Below are positions 18,201 through 24,582 of a stretch of 28,647 nucleotides of DNA, one piece after another. Source of the DNA: DATDOO01 sp035293245 (lineage in GTDB: Bacteria; Pseudomonadota; Gammaproteobacteria; Methylococcales; Methylococcaceae); assembly GCA_035293245.1 (NCBI GenBank), contig DATDOO010000104.1, positions 1 to 28,647 of the forward strand, read 5' to 3'. Numbering within the stretch: the first letter of the stretch is position 1; every line of letters begins with the position of its first letter. A program made the position numbers and the translations under genes. The notes under the pieces were generated by a model, which saw nothing but the letters and a program-made list of their open reading frames with translations, did not search any database and had not been told where the DNA came from.

Positions 18201-20412
18201 GGTGGACATGCCGGCCAACGTCACCGAGTGGCTGGTCACCGCCATCGCCGCGGACCAGGAGGGTCGGGTGGGCGAGACCACCGGCAAGTTCCGCACCGTC
18301 ACCGACATATCGACCGAAATGCTCGGGCCCCAGTTCCTGCGCGAAGGCGAGGAAGCCACCGTCAGGCTCAAGCTGGTCAACCATCTGCCCCAGGCGGTGG
18401 GATTGGACGCCGATGTGGAAGTGACCAGTGGTCTGGATCTCCTGCCCCCTCTCCCCACGGGAGCGGGCGGGGGTGAGGGCTCGGGAGGACCGGCCCGGAA
18501 ATTCACCCTGACCGAAAAGGGCGAAGCCCTGTGGCCCTTGCGCGTGGCTGCGGGCGAGGGCAGCGGGGCAGGGAGCGTGAAAATCGCCCTGAAGCCTCAG
18601 GAAAACGTCCACGTGGGCGGCGCGGAGGAATTCGAGATTCCCTTGAAATCCGCCGCGCTGGAACAGGTGTTCGCCGGCGAGCAAGAGGGGAGTATTTTGC
18701 GCACCGACCTGCCGGACAGCGGCAAGGTGCGTTCGCTGCAAATCCAGGTCAGTTCCGGCCTGCTGGGTGCGGCGCTGCAGGCGGCGGCCACGCTGGTGCA
18801 ATACCCTTACGGCTGCACCGAGCAACTGGTGCACAGCACCGTGCCCAACCTGGTGCTGCTGGATTTGCTCAAGCACGCTGGTATCCAGCGGGAAGCGCTC
18901 GGCCCGCTGGCGCCGGTGCTCGGCAAGGCGGAAGCCAACGCCGCACTCGGAATCAGGAAAATCGTCCAGAACCAGAAAGCCGACGGCGGCTTCGGCCTGT
19001 GGCCTTCCGACAGCGAGGCCAGCGAGCCGGTGACCGTGACGGCGCTGTATGCCCTCAAAATCGCCCAGGAACTGCAAATCGAAGGCGCCGCCCGCGCCTT
19101 CGACAAGGGCAGCGAATGGCTGGGCGGGCGGATCGACCAGCCCGGCAAAAACAGCGGCATGAACAACGGCTACGTGCTGGCCCGCCTGGCCGAACTGGAC
19201 ATTTACCAGCAACCCTGGGACCAGCAAATCGCCTTCGTGGAGAACGTGCGCAAAAACCCCAACGCGAGTCTGGCCGACCTGGTGAACAGCCTGCGTCTGC
19301 TCGCGGCCCACAACGACAAGTCGTGGAGCAGTTTCAGCCAGAAATTCAAGGACAAGGCAGTGCGCCAGGAACTGGCAACCCGGTTGCAGAAAACCCTGGC
19401 CCGCTTCGACCCCGCCGCCTGGAGCAGCGGCGATGCCGAAATGTACCGCGCCCTAGGCTTCGGTTTCGGCGGAGCCGGCCAGCTTTCCAGCGCCTTAGGC
19501 GTGCTGGAAAATTCCGGCAACCTCAAACCGGACCTCGAAGCCAAGGGCAAAGCCTGGCTGCTGGACGCCATGAAAAACGGCTACTGGACCTCCACCTTCG
19601 ACACCGCCCAGGTCATCTTCAACAGCCGCGGCTTGCTCGGCAAGGAAGCCGCGCAAGCCGCCAAGGACCAGGCGGACGGGCGGAAAATTGCAGCCTACGC
19701 CCAGGACGGCGCCAGACTGGGTGATCTGGAGCGCATACCGGGCGGCTACACCGCCCGTCTCAAAGACCCCGGTGGGGCGGAACGCTTAAGCGAAATCCGG
19801 CTGGAAGGCCTGGCGGAGGGCGAAGTGGCCTATGCGTACATCAACGCCGACGTGCCCTTCGCCTCCGTCGCTCCCCACTCCAAGGGCCTCAGCGTGGAGC
19901 GCACCTTCCGGCGCATCACCGCCACGGGGAGCGGGTCCTTGGATTTGACTCCTTCATCCTCCGATCCCTCCGCTGGGAACCCTCTGCCTCCGGGAGAGGG
20001 CAGGGTGAGGGAGGCGCAGCAGTCCCTCCACATCGGCGACCTGATCGTCAGCGAAGTACGCGTCAAACGCCCTCCCGCTGCGCGCGGTGGAGCCCAGCCC
20101 AGCCAGTTTCTGGTCATCGAAGACGGCATTCCCTCCTTCGCCGAAGGCCTCGAAGCCGACGCCACCTACCTGGCCGATGCCAAAATCCAGCCCAAGGAAG
20201 ACAGCTACTGGAACTCCGTCAAACAAACCCTGCGCTACCCCGACAAAACCACCCGCGCCGCCAAAATCGCACCCGGCGGCGAATTCCGCCTCTACCAGGT
20301 CTGGCGCGTCAACCACGCCGGCAAGGCCACTATACCCCCGGCCCGGGCTTTCGACATGTATGACGAGAGTATTCGGGGGAATACTGGGGCGGCGCGGGTG
20401 GAGGCGAGATAG
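15262..20412 (+). CDS. Periplasmic alpha-2-macroglobulin-family protein with thioester motif
   Basis: A 1716-residue macroglobulin, thought to trap attacking proteases in the periplasm. A string of MG domains (FVVTDRPIFKPGDTFHYKGVVR near 374-395 is the MG2-type signature) leads to the bait-region and A2M domains (DTAGWFPHVVTDAQGRATV, MPANVTEWLVTAIA). The thioester domain follows, with C1185-T-E-Q1188 in YPYGCTEQ, and then the receptor-binding-like C-terminus. Neighbours mark it as the YfaS/MagD type, though E. coli YfaS is described as lacking CxEQ. The signal peptide is split by a 180-bp in-frame repeat (15307-15486). Removing it rejoins GVFAVC to IVLLLLAVFPAHA, a complete signal sequence. 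Repeat-like insertions also appear at about 18437-18490 and 19950-20015. Whether the protein is still exported is uncertain. Confidence 0.92.
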   Translation: MIAFVSVVLGVFAVCVGWVRRAKPSWLNFCRSFVARRNPPFGLAATIEADRWVRTRANAGAGIRSRWRRASNPPYIVLLLLAVFPAHAASPFYLTAEHSFSSEEQPKVRLDFTATDKPMIVRVLRPKNLEKFLDGQLNISRSYEEPVSQLNPGHYFVKGLNQTESPLRLLRRLLDTEFRKSLQGTPLSGAIRSTTDDDLASVPEQIIVAPPSGFEVTRETVLDLQKGGESAQDLGWWFWQGGWNEDRYKVRQLVLDPLPDGVYLVQAVQGKTEAQCLIQVSSVSVQVKQSSEQLLVRVMSRGLEPVSGAKVSYRDGRGKWLALPGATDADGETAFANPEGVLDGKLVVKVQIPSSGREALTATDFLPTQTKDDSVFVVTDRPIFKPGDTFHYKGVVRAFANGQLKVPQFQSSQANVSLIQADGAASGLQATVPLSEFGSFSGKFDLEEAQAPGLYRLIAEVDRKPYGGEFRVRDYVKPTFYLELVERSPVVTPGQPFTVKFRAKRYSGGSPQDTKFEVFLYRKKFEAPQFVTEAGGGLSAGNDYFGQVKSASPLTQPQRLFSSIEQREATEAANTWESAPAIDAGGDAAYEFTVPASDKDKAPQEWIYTLMVRAQDHAGGQAILTENIYATLSEAQPALRFSKTVAATGDADVKLLIQSSYADGKPAPNGAGVVDVSLEQPGSPASSLVKLPFTTDVQGRLELAVPALTARGRLTAVARLETLDGKAMTQPSQSLPTWLIVAGDKGEAVADNPELELYTPTTVLSPGDTAKVFALLPKGWGKNESGPVWETIAGAKIFHTQGASVQGRSRWFEVTAKPEYGTGFYHTVTVPVAGGKYQEKTLGFRIVPKEKRLAIAIAPDRMEAEPLKPTQVRFEVKNSDGQPAANTELAVSIVDRAVYAVQAEFRPGIFDFFYPLQRINLSTFYSDELQGYGYADLLKKPNFALSALKSQSKLAKKAMRDTAGWFPHVVTDAQGRATVTVDMPANVTEWLVTAIAADQEGRVGETTGKFRTVTDISTEMLGPQFLREGEEATVRLKLVNHLPQAVGLDADVEVTSGLDLLPPLPTGAGGGEGSGGPARKFTLTEKGEALWPLRVAAGEGSGAGSVKIALKPQENVHVGGAEEFEIPLKSAALEQVFAGEQEGSILRTDLPDSGKVRSLQIQVSSGLLGAALQAAATLVQYPYGCTEQLVHSTVPNLVLLDLLKHAGIQREALGPLAPVLGKAEANAALGIRKIVQNQKADGGFGLWPSDSEASEPVTVTALYALKIAQELQIEGAARAFDKGSEWLGGRIDQPGKNSGMNNGYVLARLAELDIYQQPWDQQIAFVENVRKNPNASLADLVNSLRLLAAHNDKSWSSFSQKFKDKAVRQELATRLQKTLARFDPAAWSSGDAEMYRALGFGFGGAGQLSSALGVLENSGNLKPDLEAKGKAWLLDAMKNGYWTSTFDTAQVIFNSRGLLGKEAAQAAKDQADGRKIAAYAQDGARLGDLERIPGGYTARLKDPGGAERLSEIRLEGLAEGEVAYAYINADVPFASVAPHSKGLSVERTFRRITATGSGSLDLTPSSSDPSAGNPLPPGEGRVREAQQSLHIGDLIVSEVRVKRPPAARGGAQPSQFLVIEDGIPSFAEGLEADATYLADAKIQPKEDSYWNSVKQTLRYPDKTTRAAKIAPGGEFRLYQVWRVNHAGKATIPPARAFDMYDESIRGNTGAARVEAR
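15307..15486. repeat. 180-bp BIME/MITE-like palindromic element inside the macroglobulin signal peptide
   Basis: The element begins GTAGGGTGGGTTAG and ends CCAACCCACCCTAC, giving inverted ends. It contains two large imperfect hairpins: GGTGGGTTAGGCGCGC paired with GCGCGCCGTAACCCACC on the left, and GGTGGGTTAGGACGCGCG paired with the right end. Its length is exactly 60 codons, with no in-frame stop on the coding strand. The 10-bp ends are the same as those of the elements at 20703-20770 and 22297-22364. No clear target duplication is visible. Confidence 0.85.
18437..18490. repeat. Possible interspersed repeat encoded in the macroglobulin gene
   Basis: The strand reads CCCCCTCTCCCCACGGGAG followed by GCGGGGGTGAGGG, the CCCTCTCC...GAGGG pattern of common dispersed GC-rich repeats. 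It translates as a Pro/Gly-rich tract (LPPLPTGAGGGEGSGG) in the middle of a conserved MG domain. It is probably an in-frame insertion, recognised by pattern only. Confidence 0.45.
19950..20015. repeat. Second repeat-like in-frame insertion in the macroglobulin gene
   Basis: The stretch reads ...ACCCTCTGCCTCCGGGAGAG followed by GGCAGGGTGAGGGAGG, the complementary form of the same CCCTCxCC/GGGAGAGGG repeat style seen at 18437-18490. It encodes a low-complexity TPSSSDPSAGNPLPPGEGRV tract between conserved blocks of the C-terminal domain. Confidence 0.5.
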
Positions 20413-20457
20413 GCATCCAGCGGCACAAAAGGATTGCACAATCTCCATATGCGCCGT

Positions 20458-20478
20458 GCTATACGGATTCCGTATAGC
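20458..20478. promoter_or_regulatory. 21-bp perfect palindrome between the macroglobulin and lipoprotein genes
   Basis: The arms GCTATACGGA and TCCGTATAGC flank a single T, 54 nt upstream of the lipoprotein ATG. There is no T-tract, so an operator for a dimeric regulator is more likely than a terminator. No regulator gene is nearby. Confidence 0.45.
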
Positions 20479-20531
20479 GCCGATATACCGGATTCTGTTT
20501 AATCAACTGTTGAACTCAAAGGGGATCATCA

Positions 20532-20705
20532 ATGAGAGCCAAAATTGCACTAACAAGCCTTGTCTTGGGTGCGCTCCTAATATCCGGGTGCGCAACAGTG
20601 CAGCCTCAATTCACCGTAAGGGTTGATTCTATTAGTGGCGCAACGGCTGATAAGAACTCATATATCCTGCTGCCCGGCAATAAGGACACCAAGGCAGTCG
20701 GGTAG
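20532..20705 (+). pseudogene. Lipoprotein gene truncated by a palindromic element
   Basis: A 57-codon frame starts MRAKIALTSLVLGALLISGC, a classical lipoprotein signal with lipobox LISGC (C20). A short mature part containing KNSYILLPGNKDTK follows, then the frame stops at a TAG supplied by the first bases of the repeat at 20703. GGGG lies upstream of the ATG. The abrupt end at the repeat boundary shows a longer gene lost its 3' part. I recall longer lipoproteins with an ILLPGNK motif, but this is unverified. The missing part is not found after the element. Confidence 0.7.
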
Positions 20706-20770
20706 GGTGGGCACCGCCCACCATAATCGACGTTGAAGGACTGGATAACGGTGGGCGGTGCCCACCCTAC
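20703..20770. repeat. MITE-like palindromic element, copy 1
   Basis: The element starts GTAGGGTGGGCACCGCCCAC and ends with its exact reverse complement. The two 21-bp inverted ends surround a core of about 26 nt. Each end is itself a small hairpin (GGTGGGC/GCCCACC). Copy 1 and copy 2 (22297-22364) are identical over 78 bp (20699-20776 and 22293-22370), extending 4 bp and 6 bp outside the inverted ends. It supplies the stop that truncates the lipoprotein gene. Confidence 0.95.
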
Positions 20771-20801
20771 AGGACTTTCACCTTAAAAGGAGGATCGCAA
20801 A

Positions 20802-21392
20802 ATGATTGGTACATTTTCACCCGCTGACAGTGCGCTCTTGCTCATCGACCATCAACTGGGGACGATGAAGCTCATCAAGAATATCCCCGTTGATTTGGTC
20901 AAGCGAAACACGCTGGCTCTCGCTAAAACAGCCAAGATACTAAACATTCCCGTCGTCCTCACGAGTTCACAGGAACGGAACGTCCAGGGACCATTGCTGC
21001 CGGAGCTTGAACATATTCTTCCGGAAGCTTTCGCTGCCAGAATCCAGCGTGCTGGCATTGTCAACGCATGGAATGATTCGAACTTCAAGAAAGCTGTCGA
21101 AGCGACAGGCCGCAGGAATCTCATAATGGCTGGTGTGACCACCGACGTGTGCTTGGTATTTCCGGCAATCAGTGCCTGCCGCGAGGGCTACCATGTGCAA
21201 GCAGTTATAGATGCTTCCGGGTCGCCTTACGAACTTTCCGAAGATATGTCGCGGCGGCGCATGGAACGCGAGGGAGTGGTGCTTACTGCGACAAACACGC
21301 TCATGGCTGAACTTGCTCAGGACTGGAGTCGGCCAGAAGGCGGGCAGTTGCTTGGGATACTGTTTCAAGAAGTACTTCCGCCAATCGCCTAA
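20802..21392 (+). CDS. Isochorismatase-family hydrolase (YcaC-like), cassette-borne
   Basis: A 196-residue cysteine hydrolase of the isochorismatase superfamily, closest in pattern to E. coli YcaC. The catalytic Asp is D16 in LLLIDHQ, R83 (RAGIVNAW) takes the place of the family Lys, as in YcaC, and the nucleophile is C117 in GVTTDVCLVFPA. The real substrate is unknown. AAAAGGAGG precedes the ATG. The stop codon lies inside the R'' box of an integron attC site, the usual gene-cassette layout. A palindromic element sits immediately upstream and has replaced whatever preceded the cassette. Confidence 0.9.
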   Translation: MIGTFSPADSALLLIDHQLGTMKLIKNIPVDLVKRNTLALAKTAKILNIPVVLTSSQERNVQGPLLPELEHILPEAFAARIQRAGIVNAWNDSNFKKAVEATGRRNLIMAGVTTDVCLVFPAISACREGYHVQAVIDASGSPYELSEDMSRRRMEREGVVLTATNTLMAELAQDWSRPEGGQLLGILFQEVLPPIA

Positions 21393-21475
21393 CATGGTGC
21401 TCAACCGGAGCGCGGTTATAATGCGGTTTTATTTGTCAGCTTTCCGTGCCGCGCCCGGTTAGCTTTACGTTAGGG
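21387..21475 (+). other. Integron attC recombination site
   Basis: An 89-bp imperfect palindrome with attC architecture. R'' is GCCTAAC (21387-21393) and overlaps the hydrolase stop codon; R' is GTTAGGG (21469-21475). The inner boxes GCTCAACCGG (L'') and CCGGTTAGC (L') pair with one extra unpaired base, the extrahelical base that directs cassette integrases. The central spacer is about 45 nt. The last base of R' departs from the GTTRRRY consensus. No intI gene lies in the window. Confidence 0.85.
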
Positions 21476-21481
21476 CTCATT

Positions 21482-22210
21482 ATGCGGCGGCCACTTCTAC
21501 CATGCGTGTTTGCCATTCTCCTTGCGGTGACGTTTACTGCCTCGCAAGCAGCATCGAAATGCGAGACAAAGGAGAAGTCCTCTCATCTTTATGGCAATCG
21601 CACTTCCTTGGCAATACTGATAAATGAATGTATCTCCGATGGTCTCGTAAATGTAACGGTATTGATTAAGGAAAGAAGATCGGGTGGTGAAAAGACTTTG
21701 TTGGCGCTAGCAGACTATTTTGATGCCCGGTTCTATGACATCGATGGTGATGACGTGCCAGAAATTGATTTTTGCGATAACTGGAGCACTGCAAACTGTA
21801 GCCACGCAATATACAAGTATTCTCCAGCCAACGGGTCAATAAGAAAGGTTTTTAATTTCGATGGAACGAGCATTAATAAATTCAAAGGATACTTGGTGTC
21901 CGACATCAAGAACGGTGCGGCAGAAAGGTCTGCTCAGGCTTTCAAGCTCGTGGATGAAAGAAATCTAATCGCAGAATCTAGGCCGCGCTTCGAAATTACT
22001 GCCAGTGTTTCTCAGGACGAGAAGGGCGGTCTTACGTGCACATGTCGTTTCGCTACCGCCGATTCTGCGAAGTCACTGTTAATTGATCCTCCAAACGCAG
22101 CTTGGACCAAGTATTGTTTTTTCTTTGGGGAATCCGGCCCACAGAGCTGCCAGTTGACGGGCAAAGGGGGCAAGGTTTCAAGAGTCTCCAGCCCGCGTAG
22201 CTCCGATTAG
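21482..22210 (+). CDS. Secreted protein of unknown function, second cassette gene
   Basis: The ATG lies 6 nt after the attC end, as in typical gene cassettes. It encodes 242 residues beginning with a signal peptide (MRRPLLPCVFAILLAVTFTASQAA). The mature part has several Cys residues and an YDIDGDDVPEIDF segment like the calcium-binding FG-GAP/VCBS-type Asp loops. Composition is clearly more AT-rich than the macroglobulin genes, which supports transfer. The stop codon and the last few residues (PRSSD) are encoded by a palindromic repeat at 22195-22275, so the natural C-terminus may be missing. No function can be assigned. Confidence 0.75.
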   Translation: MRRPLLPCVFAILLAVTFTASQAASKCETKEKSSHLYGNRTSLAILINECISDGLVNVTVLIKERRSGGEKTLLALADYFDARFYDIDGDDVPEIDFCDNWSTANCSHAIYKYSPANGSIRKVFNFDGTSINKFKGYLVSDIKNGAAERSAQAFKLVDERNLIAESRPRFEITASVSQDEKGGLTCTCRFATADSAKSLLIDPPNAAWTKYCFFFGESGPQSCQLTGKGGKVSRVSSPRSSD

Positions 22211-22275
22211 CGCAGCGTAATCGGAGGAAAGAGGCTTTCATGCGTGCGAATACGCTTCGCTATTCGCACCTACGC
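22195..22275. repeat. BIME-like double hairpin element
   Basis: The outer ends GCGTAG and CTACGC enclose two 9-bp stems, each with an 8-nt loop: CTCCGATTA/TAATCGGAG (loop GCGCAGCG) and GTGCGAATA/TATTCGCAC (loop CGCTTCGC). Paired REP hairpins of this kind form BIMEs. It covers the stop codon of the upstream cassette gene and may also stabilise or terminate its mRNA. Confidence 0.8.
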
Positions 22276-22296
22276 TGGTTATATGATCCAGCCGGG

Positions 22297-22364
22297 TAGG
22301 GTGGGCACCGCCCACCATAATCGACGTTGAAGGACTGGATAACGGTGGGCGGTGCCCACCCTAC
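22297..22364. repeat. MITE-like palindromic element, copy 2
   Basis: Identical to copy 1 and in the same orientation, offset by 1594 bp. The two copies bracket the hydrolase, the attC site, the second cassette gene and the BIME. Between the BIME and this copy lies a further small palindrome (GCTGG...CCAGC, about 22274-22292). A GTTAGAT follows at 22386 but no partner box was found. Confidence 0.95.
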
Positions 22365-22519
22365 AGGACTGCGAGTATCTTACGAGTTAGATGTTGGTAA
22401 AAACGGCCGATGGATATACAGAGCGAAGGGAAGCGCACCAGTCGCGATCGACAGATACGCTTCCTTCCTCCGTGCATCCTACCCGGCCCCACCGTTGGCC
22501 AATAAGGAGGAGGGTAAAC

Positions 22520-23254
22520 ATGTCGATTCTCGTCATATCTATTGCTATACAGGTTTTTCTAGTTATTCATATTGTCCGAAGTGGGCAGGACCGTCTCTGG
22601 ATTTGGATTGTCCTGTTGTTTCCGCTGGTCGGTGGTATCGCTTATGTATTGCTCGAAGTCCTGCCAAGCTTATTCCGTAGCAGGGAAGGCAGAGCAATGG
22701 CTGGAGCGATTCTGCGTAGCGTCGATCCGGGCAAATTGGTGCGGGAACGCTTACGGCTGTATGAGCTCTCCAGCACGATGGAAAACGGTCTGAGATTGGC
22801 CGACGCCCTGATGGACATGAATCGTTACGATGAAGCCCTGGCGCTTTACGATCGGGCGCAAACAGGGCTCTATGCCAATGATCCACATATTATGCTGAAG
22901 CGGGCGTTCGCTCATTTCGGCAGGGAAGATTATGGCAAAACCAAGGAATTGCTTGACCAAGTCATCGCCGCCAATCCGGATTTCAAGTCCCAGGAAGGCC
23001 ATTTGCTTTATGCGAAAACGTTGGATGCGCTCGACGATCCTGGTGCGGCTCGGGAGTACGAGGCTTTGTCGTCGTATTATCCAGGGCCGGAACCCAAATA
23101 TCGCCATGCGGTTTGGTTAAAAAAACAGGGACTTTTCGATGACGCGCAGTCCTTGTTAAAGGAAATCGTAGCCAATGCAAAAAGGCAAGGGCGGCATTAC
23201 GCACGCTATCACCGTGAGTGGATCGATTTGGCCAAACGGGAATTGTGCGATTGA
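22520..23254 (+). CDS. Membrane-anchored TPR protein with a PLD N-terminal-like segment
   Basis: A 244-residue protein. Two membrane segments are expected at the N-terminus (ILVISIAIQVFLVIHIV and LWIWIVLLFPLVGGIAYVLLEVLP). The second, with its W...LLFPLVGGIAYVLLE pattern, recalls the PLDc_N/cardiolipin-synthase N-terminal domain. The cytoplasmic part has tetratricopeptide-like helical pairs (LADALMDMNRYDEALALYDRA, KRAFAHFGREDYGKTKELLDQ, RHAVWLKKQGLFDDAQSLLKE), suggesting a scaffold role. The ATG follows AGGAGG-AGGG. The frame is open upstream, but that part overlaps the palindromic element and has no ribosome site. Confidence 0.8.
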   Translation: MSILVISIAIQVFLVIHIVRSGQDRLWIWIVLLFPLVGGIAYVLLEVLPSLFRSREGRAMAGAILRSVDPGKLVRERLRLYELSSTMENGLRLADALMDMNRYDEALALYDRAQTGLYANDPHIMLKRAFAHFGREDYGKTKELLDQVIAANPDFKSQEGHLLYAKTLDALDDPGAAREYEALSSYYPGPEPKYRHAVWLKKQGLFDDAQSLLKEIVANAKRQGRHYARYHREWIDLAKRELCD

Positions 23255-23662
23255 TGCCATAAACGATGCCCATTTTTCAGGGCGTGGCTGAATTTCGGGG
23301 GAAGCCCAAAAGTTGCGCGCCACTGTGCTCGTTCCTGCAATCTTCTATCGAGGCGGCGAAGTGGGCATTGCCGACAGACTGCCGAGACGAGCGCCTATTT
23401 CGTGAACACGGCTATCGCAACGCCCGATAGCCCGGTACGCCGAGCGACTACCTCTTTTTCCAACCTTTTGCTAAATTATCCTACTGAAACACTCTGGATT
23501 GGAGTTCAGAAGGATGCGCGCCGCGCACCACGGATTCGGAGGGCCGCAACGCGCCGGATGGATATGCGATCTGGCACGTTGAAAAGTCGCTGATACCGGT
23601 TATTCGAGGCGAGTCGAGTGGTCAGAGCCCACCGGACTCGCCGGCAAAGGGCGATTCGTACC
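23255..23662. other. Gene-free stretch upstream of the membrane protein gene
   Basis: About 400 bp without a convincing gene. A 63-codon frame at 23402-23593 has an Arg-rich composition and no ribosome site, and I regard it as chance. TTGCTAAATTATCCTAC near 23468 is the most AT-rich part and could hold a promoter, but no pair of boxes is clear. Confidence 0.4.
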
Positions 23663-24514
23663 ATGAACGCAAAGCACCCACTGGCTGCTGTCGCTGGCTA
23701 CAGACGTTTCGGACGGTGTAGATGCCCCGTCCTGCTCGGAGTTTTTTTCCTGTCGGCGGTGCTCGGTATCGGGCCGGACGATTGCGCCGCGGCAGCGGCG
23801 GTGGCGTCGGCCAAACCCGCCGTGGCGATCCCGGCTTCGGTTTTTGTCGGCTTGTGGATTTTGCTCGGGATACTCACGGGGACCGGCGTGGGCGGCGCCA
23901 TCGTGATGGCCTGGCGGTTTGTCAAACGTCGGCAGGGTATACATCCCGCGCGCTTGAAGGGCCGCATTTCCACATTCCGCTTCTATTCTATGGTCTTCTG
24001 GTCCGCGCTTTTCGCGACCGGGACGGACGTGATATTCAAGTTGCTGGCGGCGTACCGCGTATTCTTTTCGGAGACGTTGACGCACCCGCGTGCCTTGAGC
24101 GACTGGCAGATGCCGCCCGGCTTGAATCTGCTGCAGACCTTTCTTGTCATGGGCGTGGCCAGTTTTGTCGCGCTGCTGATCGTCCGTCGTCTGGCGCGGC
24201 AAACGGATATCACCGGGCACGCTAGCGCCTGGGCGTTTTCCGCCGCGGCCGGGATTTTGATCAGTATTTTCGTGACGATGATCAGCGGGATTTTCTTCCC
24301 GGCCCTGGATTTCTGGAGGGTTCCAGGTCCCGTGGTGTTGAATTTTGCCGATGACCGGCGCCTGGTCAATCTGGCCGATCTGATCGGCTACCTGGGCGTG
24401 GGGCTGGCGTTGATCGCCGCCATTTTCGGCTGGCGGCATTATCAAAAAAACCGGCGGAACGGTTCCGCTGAAGACGCTACGAGGCAAGGAAATCGTCGCG
24501 GATTGCACCAATGA
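23663..24514 (+). CDS. Integral membrane protein of unknown function
   Basis: The 283-residue protein has about six hydrophobic segments: CPVLLGVFFLSAVLGIG (possibly a signal), VFVGLWILLGILTGTGVGGAIVMA, FYSMVFWSALFATG, LLQTFLVMGVASFVALLIV, AAAGILISIFVTMISGIFF and LADLIGYLGVGLALIAAIFG. Loops are rich in Arg and Lys on alternate sides. It matches no family I know. The ATG at 23663 is preferred to the upstream 23618 start, whose extra residues are Arg-rich and lack a ribosome site. It converges with the DUF4870 gene. Confidence 0.65.
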   Translation: MNAKHPLAAVAGYRRFGRCRCPVLLGVFFLSAVLGIGPDDCAAAAAVASAKPAVAIPASVFVGLWILLGILTGTGVGGAIVMAWRFVKRRQGIHPARLKGRISTFRFYSMVFWSALFATGTDVIFKLLAAYRVFFSETLTHPRALSDWQMPPGLNLLQTFLVMGVASFVALLIVRRLARQTDITGHASAWAFSAAAGILISIFVTMISGIFFPALDFWRVPGPVVLNFADDRRLVNLADLIGYLGVGLALIAAIFGWRHYQKNRRNGSAEDATRQGNRRGLHQ

Positions 24515-24549
24515 CCCAACGTGGCGCCGCCAGCCGCGTTTTTCCAACC

Positions 24550-24573
24550 GGCCCCTGAGCCTTCTCGGGGGCC
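24550..24573. terminator. Hairpin between convergent genes
   Basis: The arms GGCCCCTGAG and CTCGGGGGCC (one G-T pair) with a CCTT loop lie 36 nt after the membrane protein stop and 10 nt from the stop of the minus-strand gene. There is no T-tract, so intrinsic termination is uncertain, but the place fits a shared bidirectional terminator. Confidence 0.4.
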
Positions 24574-24582
24574 AGCCGACTG

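Noticed and set aside
20699..22370. CRISPR-like interpretation of the repeated palindromes.
   Set aside because: There are only two copies 1.6 kb apart with genes between them; there is no regular spacing, no spacers and no cas genes.
22386..22392. GTTAGAT after palindromic copy 2, resembling an attC R' box for the second cassette.
   Set aside because: No matching R'' box or inner boxes could be found upstream. The intervening BIME and palindromic element may have destroyed a site, but seven bases alone are not evidence.
22327..22680. Frame reading through the palindromic element into YELDVGKNGRWIYRAKG, possibly a broken gene fragment.
   Set aside because: The stretch looks slightly protein-like but is short, has no start or ribosome site, overlaps the better TPR gene start, and does not continue the truncated lipoprotein.
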